Shown one piece after another: positions 59,201 through 64,000 of a stretch of 64,000 bases of DNA (position 1 is the stretch's first letter; each line of letters opens with the position of its first letter). The DNA comes from Tilletia caries (lineage: Eukaryota > Basidiomycota > Exobasidiomycetes > Tilletiales > Tilletiaceae). Position numbers and translations under genes: made by a program. The notes beneath the pieces were generated by a model. It made no database searches. It was given only the letters and a program-made list of their open reading frames with translations, and was not told the origin of the DNA. The DNA lies in NCBI GenBank assembly GCA_032718865.1, contig JALUTQ010000003.1, positions 836,001 through 900,000 of the forward strand, given 5' to 3'.

Positions 59201-61456
59201 CTGTCTCTGCTGCTCGTTTACGCCCAGAATGAGGGCGTACGAGAAGAGCGTGATGCAGCCCAGACCGATCACTTGGAAGAGGAGCGTAGTGAGGCTAGGC
59301 ATCTTAGACCCAGAGCGCTTCCCTCCTTCTCCCTCGTCCTCCTCCAAGGAGCTGTTCGTCCCCGGGCCGGACGATGACGAACCCCGCTCCGGCCCCGTAC
59401 CTTCCGACCGAGCAGGCGGCGCGTCAATCGCAGGCACACTCCGACTCGGCACCCCCCAAAAGTCATACGCCTCATGATGATCCGCAATCCCCAACGGCCT
59501 CCTCGCAGACCCCAACAGCGCCTCCTGCGCATTCCGATCCGTCTCCGCGTCCACTTCGACCGGGTAGCTGCCCAACCAACAGCCAAAGGCGGAACAGGGG
59601 CGGACACTCATGCCCGTGTTTGGATCGGCGCCCTCACTCCTGCCGAACTCCTCAAATGGCGATGGTCGGCCCGAGGGGAGGTCCGATGGGCCGTCCGCTG
59701 TGGTACTTCCCGGCAGACCGGCCGCTGCGCGTGGACTGAAGGCAGCGAGTGGGAACTTGCTCGAGCCCATCGCGAACAGGCACCCGCCGGAGAAGCCCAG
59801 ATAAGCAGGTCGCTGGGAGTCCGACATTCCCATACTCTGCAGATCAAAGAGCGGACTCTGACCATTCTCGTCCTCCGTCTGATCCCGCTCTGCGTCATCG
59901 TCATCATCATCATCATCGTCGTCGTCGTCAGCATTGACGATACCGCCAGCGCGACGCGACGAGGGCATACCTAGCCCTACACTGACTTGCCGACTGGATC
60001 CGAACAGAGAGGAGAGAGAGATGGGCGGGTGAGGCACGATGACAGGCCGAGCTCCTCCCGCATGATATCGCGCGGAAGAAGCAGCAGGAGAGGCAGCCGC
60101 GGCAGGTGCGGGCGACTTCGAAGTAGCTGTAGTCCCCGACCCATGATACTCAGCCCTAGCAGTGACGCTACTGGGCTGCACAATATCAAAGATCCCCGCA
60201 ACCGTCCCACCAATGCTCGTCCTCCAAACCGTACGTTCATCCTGATCCTCCGCTACAGTAGTCGCAGGAGCACCAGCATGGGATGCCGAGGAAGTAGTGT
60301 TGAAGCAGACCACAGTCTGCTGTTCGCCCGTCCCGATGACGGCGCGCTGGTCCGGATGTCCTGCCTGTGCCCAGATGGTCTGGATGTCGAGGTCCGCAGC
60401 GGTAGGTGCGTAGGTAGAGAAGTGCAAGGTCTGCGAGAGCGCCGGCCGGCTGCGGGCATGAATCGTGAGCGTATAATCCGTGCGTCCAATATAGGTCCAC
60501 GGCCGACGGGCCTGGTCATGCCCATGGGTGGAGTGGTCGTCAAAGGAGGCATTGGTCGCTGCGGAGTCAGGAGACGAGCCGCCCCATACGGCGCCGATGG
60601 ATCCGGTCGCGATGTCAAGTTCGACGAGCGTGGTCGATTTATGACCGATGAAGATGCGCGTGTCGTCGCCTGCGAATGAGAAGGGTGACAGTTGGACGAG
60701 CTGGGGCAACGTCAGGGGAAGTTTGGAGAGATGTGTGCGGGGCACAGAGAGCGGGTCCGCCCCTTCGCCCTGCTGCTCATCCCCACCAGGACTCGCGCCC
60801 GATTTCGGGGAGGCGGGCGTGAGCATGTAGATGTCCCCCGCCGAGGACGGTTCGACGACGTAAATGCCGACCTGCTCGAGCAGCGCGACAGCATCTGCGT
60901 TCGGACCCTGGTCGTCATCGGACGCATAGGCGGGCCGAGTAGGAGGCGAGGCCAGACCGCCCGCGTAGGAGCCGGAGGAAGAAGCCGCGCCTCCCTGGAG
61001 GAGCTCGACAAAGGAGCTCCGCTTGGGCCCGTAGGTGGACCGTACGAGGGGTCCGAAGCCGGCGAATGGTTCTTCGCCGGGGATGGCTGAGCTCGCGGTA
61101 TGCGCGGGGACCTCCCAGATGGTGCTCCCCGTCGCGCGGTCAAGGCCGTAGATGCCGCCTTCGACGGTGGTGACGAGGACGATGTCGGTCAGCACGAGGT
61201 CGGCCGCACTCCTCGGTCGTGGTATTTGTGCTCCTGAGGCCTGGCCCGGCTTGGAGCTGCCGTCATGCGTGGAATGAGGGCCGTCTCCTGCACCAGGTGA
61301 CTTTCCACTCCGCCTGATGTTGGCATTGTGATGGCGCGCGGAACGGAGAGCGAGGTCTCTGTCGCGTGTCGATGCGGGGGCTGACTGCGCGGCTGCGAGG
61401 AGGAGCCAGCTGGCGAGGAGGGTGAGGTAGAGGGTGGGCAGCAAGTCGGTGCGCAT
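56291..61456 (-). CDS. IRE1: IRE1, ER stress sensor kinase/endoribonuclease
   Basis: Transmembrane sensor of the unfolded protein response; its RNase splices the HAC1-type mRNA. The signal peptide MRTDLLPTLYLTLLASWLLL is followed by the luminal domain (VLVTTVEGGIYGLDRATGST, IYVVEPSSAGDIYMLTP), one membrane segment near residue 720 (LFQVIGLGCITLFSYALILG), a cytosolic linker of about 420 residues, and the kinase (GYGSSGTVVFKG, VAVKRLL, HRDIKPQN, DFGLSKRL, GWRAPEIL). The KEN RNase follows (YDSRSVQDLLRALRNKKHHY, FTRRFPLLFMHVHSTL), ending EYFEPNEHEH. The ATG at 61456 is chosen over an upstream GTG. Five introns lie in the kinase and RNase part. All catalytic motifs are present. Poly-Asp (59905-59935, luminal) and poly-Gln (58810-58836) runs are unusual additions. 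Confidence 0.95.
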
Positions 61457-61903
61457 TGTTGGCACTCTCTCTCCCTCGTTCCGCTGTTCGCTTGACTCTG
61501 GTTTAGCTCTTGCTGTTTATGGAGGGAGATTTGTTTACGTCTTTGGGCTGGTAGTGATGATGCGCGAGTGTCGCATGGCCTTCAGCTGTGGGACAGAGGG
61601 AGAACTTGTTTTCAGCACTGACAGGGAACGACAGCGGAGTGAATGCGAGAGAAGCACTCACCTTGTGACTCGTGCGTGACTCGCTGCTACCTTCGCACCT
61701 CTGCCTGTCCGTGTTGTGAGTGTGTCTCATTCATTCATTTTTGCAGGTGGGAAGTCATGAGTGACCGAAAGCGATGACCTCCACATCCTTCCTTTTTCCC
61801 ACGCTCCCTGTCACCACTTTCTCACCCGCTCACGTTCTTCTCACTCCCAACCAGGAACCATCACCCACTCGCTCAACCCACCCAGCAAGAGACAGAGGCG
61901 AAG
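61457..61903. promoter_or_regulatory. Divergent promoter region IRE1 / JIP5
   Basis: 447 bp between start codons, with CATT repeats at about 61728-61740. No clear TATA and no gene. Confidence 0.4.
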
Positions 61904-63684
61904 ATGGACATCCCACTCACCTCCGACGCGCTCGACATCGCCTTCCACCCCGACCCACAGACAAACATCATCGCAGCAGGCCTCCTCTCCGGCAAGATCC
62001 AGCTCATCGACTACACCGCCGCCTCCACCAACACCTTCAAGAAGACCCTCACCCTACGCCCGACCATCAAATCCACCCGCGCGCTCGCCTTCGCTGACTC
62101 CACCCTATATGCAGCGTCTAAGGATCGCGCGCTGTTTGGTGTCGATACTCATACGGGGACGCTTGTGTCCCATTGGGCGAACGTACATGCCGCCCCGCCT
62201 TCGCGCATGATCACACTCGACTCCGGCCTCATCGTCACAGGCGACGACGACGGCGCTGTCAAACTTTGGGACCCGAGGATGCCCACCACCTCCGCCTCCT
62301 CTTCCTCTTCAGCGTCAACTTCGGAAGCTCCCGCCGCGAAGAAGACCAAACTCTCTGCGGCGGCAGGAAACGTCGTTAACTCTATTCAGCCGACGACTGC
62401 CACGCCTGTGAGGACGTACGCGCATCATTTCGACTGGATCAGCGATTTGCTCTGGTGCGACCACCTCGCCCAACCACGGACCCAAAACCTGCCCCAAAAG
62501 GGTAAGAAGAAAGCAACAGCGGCGGCGGCGGATCAGCAGCAACAGGACCAACCGGTCACGCTTCGCTCCCGGCTGGTGTGTACCAGCGGAGACGGTACGC
62601 TCAGTGTTATTGATTTCCGGCAGGGCGGGTCGGGAAGCGCGGGTGCGGGTGCGAAGGCGGACGTGGGGAAGAAGGCGGGGAACGTGAAGGGCGTAGAAGT
62701 CAGTGAGGATCAGGAGGACGAGCTTCTGGCGATCGCGCCTGTCAAAGGGTGAGTTCTGTCCCCCACCCTCACACATTTGACACACGATCTAGCTCACACA
62801 AGATGAGCTGTGACACGAGAAGAGGGTCGAAATTTGTCGTCGGCACCCAACTCGGCACCCTCTCTGTCTGGGCCCCCACACGCGCCATGCTTGACCACGT
62901 AGACCGCATCCCAGGCCACCCGGCCTCCGTAGACGCCATCTGCCCACTCTACGACCCTTCTTCTTCCTCATCAGCAGAGAACGACGTCGTGGCCCGTTTC
63001 GCGCAAGACGACGACGTCCTCCTCACCGGCTCGTCCGACGGCCTGATCCGCATCTTGCATATCGGACCACCGCATACGTTGCTGGGCGTGTTGGCTGATC
63101 ATGGGGGCAGTGGGATGCCGGTGGAGCGGATTCGGAGGAAGGGGCGGTGGGTGGTTAGTATTGGGCATGAGAGTGCGATTAAGTGGAGTGATTTGGCGGA
63201 ATTGTTGGATGGGGATAGTGAGGATGAGGATGAGGAGGGCGAGGGGGAGAGTTCTGGAGTTGCGGGGAAGAAGAAGAAGCGGGCGGTGAAAGGGGATGAC
63301 GATAGTGATGATGATGAGGACGAGGATGAGGATGAAGAGGAGGACGAGGAGGACAGCGATGATGATGACGATGCACCGGACGCGCCACTCTCAAAAGCAG
63401 CTGACGACGAAGACGAGGACTCCGATTCCGACTCCGACTCCGACGCAGCACCCGCCCCCACATCCGGCCCCAAGACCAAAGCAGCCCAACTGGCGAAAGG
63501 GATAGCAAAAGGCGCTCTCCTCGCCCCTGTGACCTCGACCTCGTCTGGCTGGGATGACGATGATGATGATGAGGAGCGTTCGGGCAAGAAGGGCCGGAAG
63601 GGCGGTGTGAAGAAGGAGATGAAGGGTCGGGATCAGGCTGCGGCGAAGCGGAATGAGCGGGTTGCATTCTTTGCAGACTTATAA
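61904..63684 (+). CDS. JIP5: WD repeat protein JIP5 (WDR55-like), ribosome biogenesis
   Basis: Nucleolar WD40 protein needed for ribosomal RNA maturation. Two exons, 61904-62748 and 62793-63684, separated by a 44-nt intron, encode 578 residues. The propeller begins PLTSDALDIAFHPDPQTNII with AAGLLSGKIQLIDYTAAS, then DSGLIVTGDDDGAVKLWDPR, LVCTSGDGTLSVIDFRQ, FVVGTQLGTLSVWAPTRA and DDVLLTGSSDGLIRILHIGP. An Ala/Gln/Lys-rich insertion sits near residues 130-220. The C-terminus is highly acidic with Asp/Glu/Ser runs and ends in a basic KKGRKGGVKKEMKGRDQ stretch, as in other Jip5 proteins. The acidic and basic tails fit a nucleolar location. Confidence 0.9.
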
Positions 63685-63850
63685 CGTGCAATCATTATAT
63701 ACCGAGAGTAAATTTACCCCTCTTCTTCTTCTTCTTTTGCAGGCAAGTCCGATCACTGATTGGTGTATGTGGGTAGAGCAGGGAGAGAACTGGGGCGAGA
63801 GATGGGGATAATTACAACTATGTACGACTTTGAGATTCTTTTTGTTTTTT

Positions 63851-64000
63851 TTACGCGTGCAGGTACATGATCCCGCCCCTGCCCTTCTTCTCGTCCTTCT
63901 CGATCTCGTAGTGGGTCCTCACGCCCAACGTCGCAAACGGGACCGACTCCATGGTCTTCTTCCTGGCGTCGAGTACCTTCTGGCCATGCTTGTCCATAAA
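63851..64000 (-). CDS. Partial unidentified protein, C-terminal 49 residues
   Basis: The final exon of a gene running off the right edge. It ends EKDEKKGRGGIMYLHA then TAA, with ESVPFATLGVRTHYEI before it. The composition and the stop followed by AT-rich 3' flank look like a real C-terminus. Too little is present to name it. It converges on JIP5 with 166 bp between. Confidence 0.55.
   Translation of the reverse strand, partial: FMDKHGQKVLDARKKTMESVPFATLGVRTHYEIEKDEKKGRGGIMYLHA

Noticed and set aside
1..64000. CRISPR arrays, prokaryotic operons, tRNA or rRNA genes
   Set aside because: None seen; spliced genes with fungal core functions fill the window and the tandem repeats found lack spacer structure.

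Overview
The window is nuclear DNA of a fungus, most likely a basidiomycete. Genes are dense and broken by many short GT-AG introns (about 40-115 nt, mostly GTGAGT donors). The conserved proteins (COPI beta', Nup170, Smc5, IRE1, Afi1-like DENN protein, HAM1-like protein, Jip5) have fungal architecture, and the adenylate-forming reductases and Crypton-type recombinase are families common in Basidiomycota. A yeast-like or smut-related (Ustilaginomycotina) lineage would fit the compact introns, but the sequence alone does not settle this. I found no tRNA, rRNA, CRISPR array or prokaryotic feature.

Region 1 (1-17.8 kb) is accessory and unstable. Two direct copies of an adenylate-forming reductase gene (A-T-R, NRPS-like) lie 14.76 kb apart on the minus strand. 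Copy A is cut by the window edge. Copy B is complete but carries two +1 frameshifts. The segment upstream of copy A has taken at least two transposon insertions that copy B lacks. One is a 1,808-bp element with 64-bp terminal inverted repeats and a 7-bp target duplication, whose empty site is preserved in copy B. The other is a 471-bp element flanked by 11-bp direct repeats. Between the copies lie a Crypton-type tyrosine recombinase gene with a Gcr1_C-like C-terminus, an unrecognised eight-exon gene on the opposite strand, and a zinc-independent alcohol dehydrogenase/quinone-reductase-like gene with one +1 frameshift. An eroded fragment of a third reductase sits at 12.7 kb. Single-base +1 disruptions are seen in this region and nowhere in the following 46 kb.

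Region 2 (18-64 kb) is ordinary core genome. In order: SEC27 (COPI beta', -), HAM1-like lipid-binding-fold protein (+), Afi1-like DENN protein (-), mitochondrial EF-Ts (-), NUP170/NUP155 (+), an ArsB/NhaD-type transporter (+), an ERMP1/Fxna-like M28 peptidase (-), SMC5 (+), a 791-residue unknown protein (+), a FUSC/DUF2421-type membrane protein (-), a 254-residue low-complexity unknown (+), IRE1 (-), JIP5 (+), and the 3' end of an unidentified minus-strand gene. Several pairs are divergent with short shared promoters (TSF1/NUP170, ERMP1/SMC5, FUSC/55272, IRE1/JIP5).

Functionally, region 2 is housekeeping: vesicle coat, nuclear pore, ER stress and ER protease, chromosome maintenance, mitochondrial translation and ribosome biogenesis. 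Region 1 looks like a small secondary-metabolism locus being duplicated, colonised by mobile elements and partly decaying.
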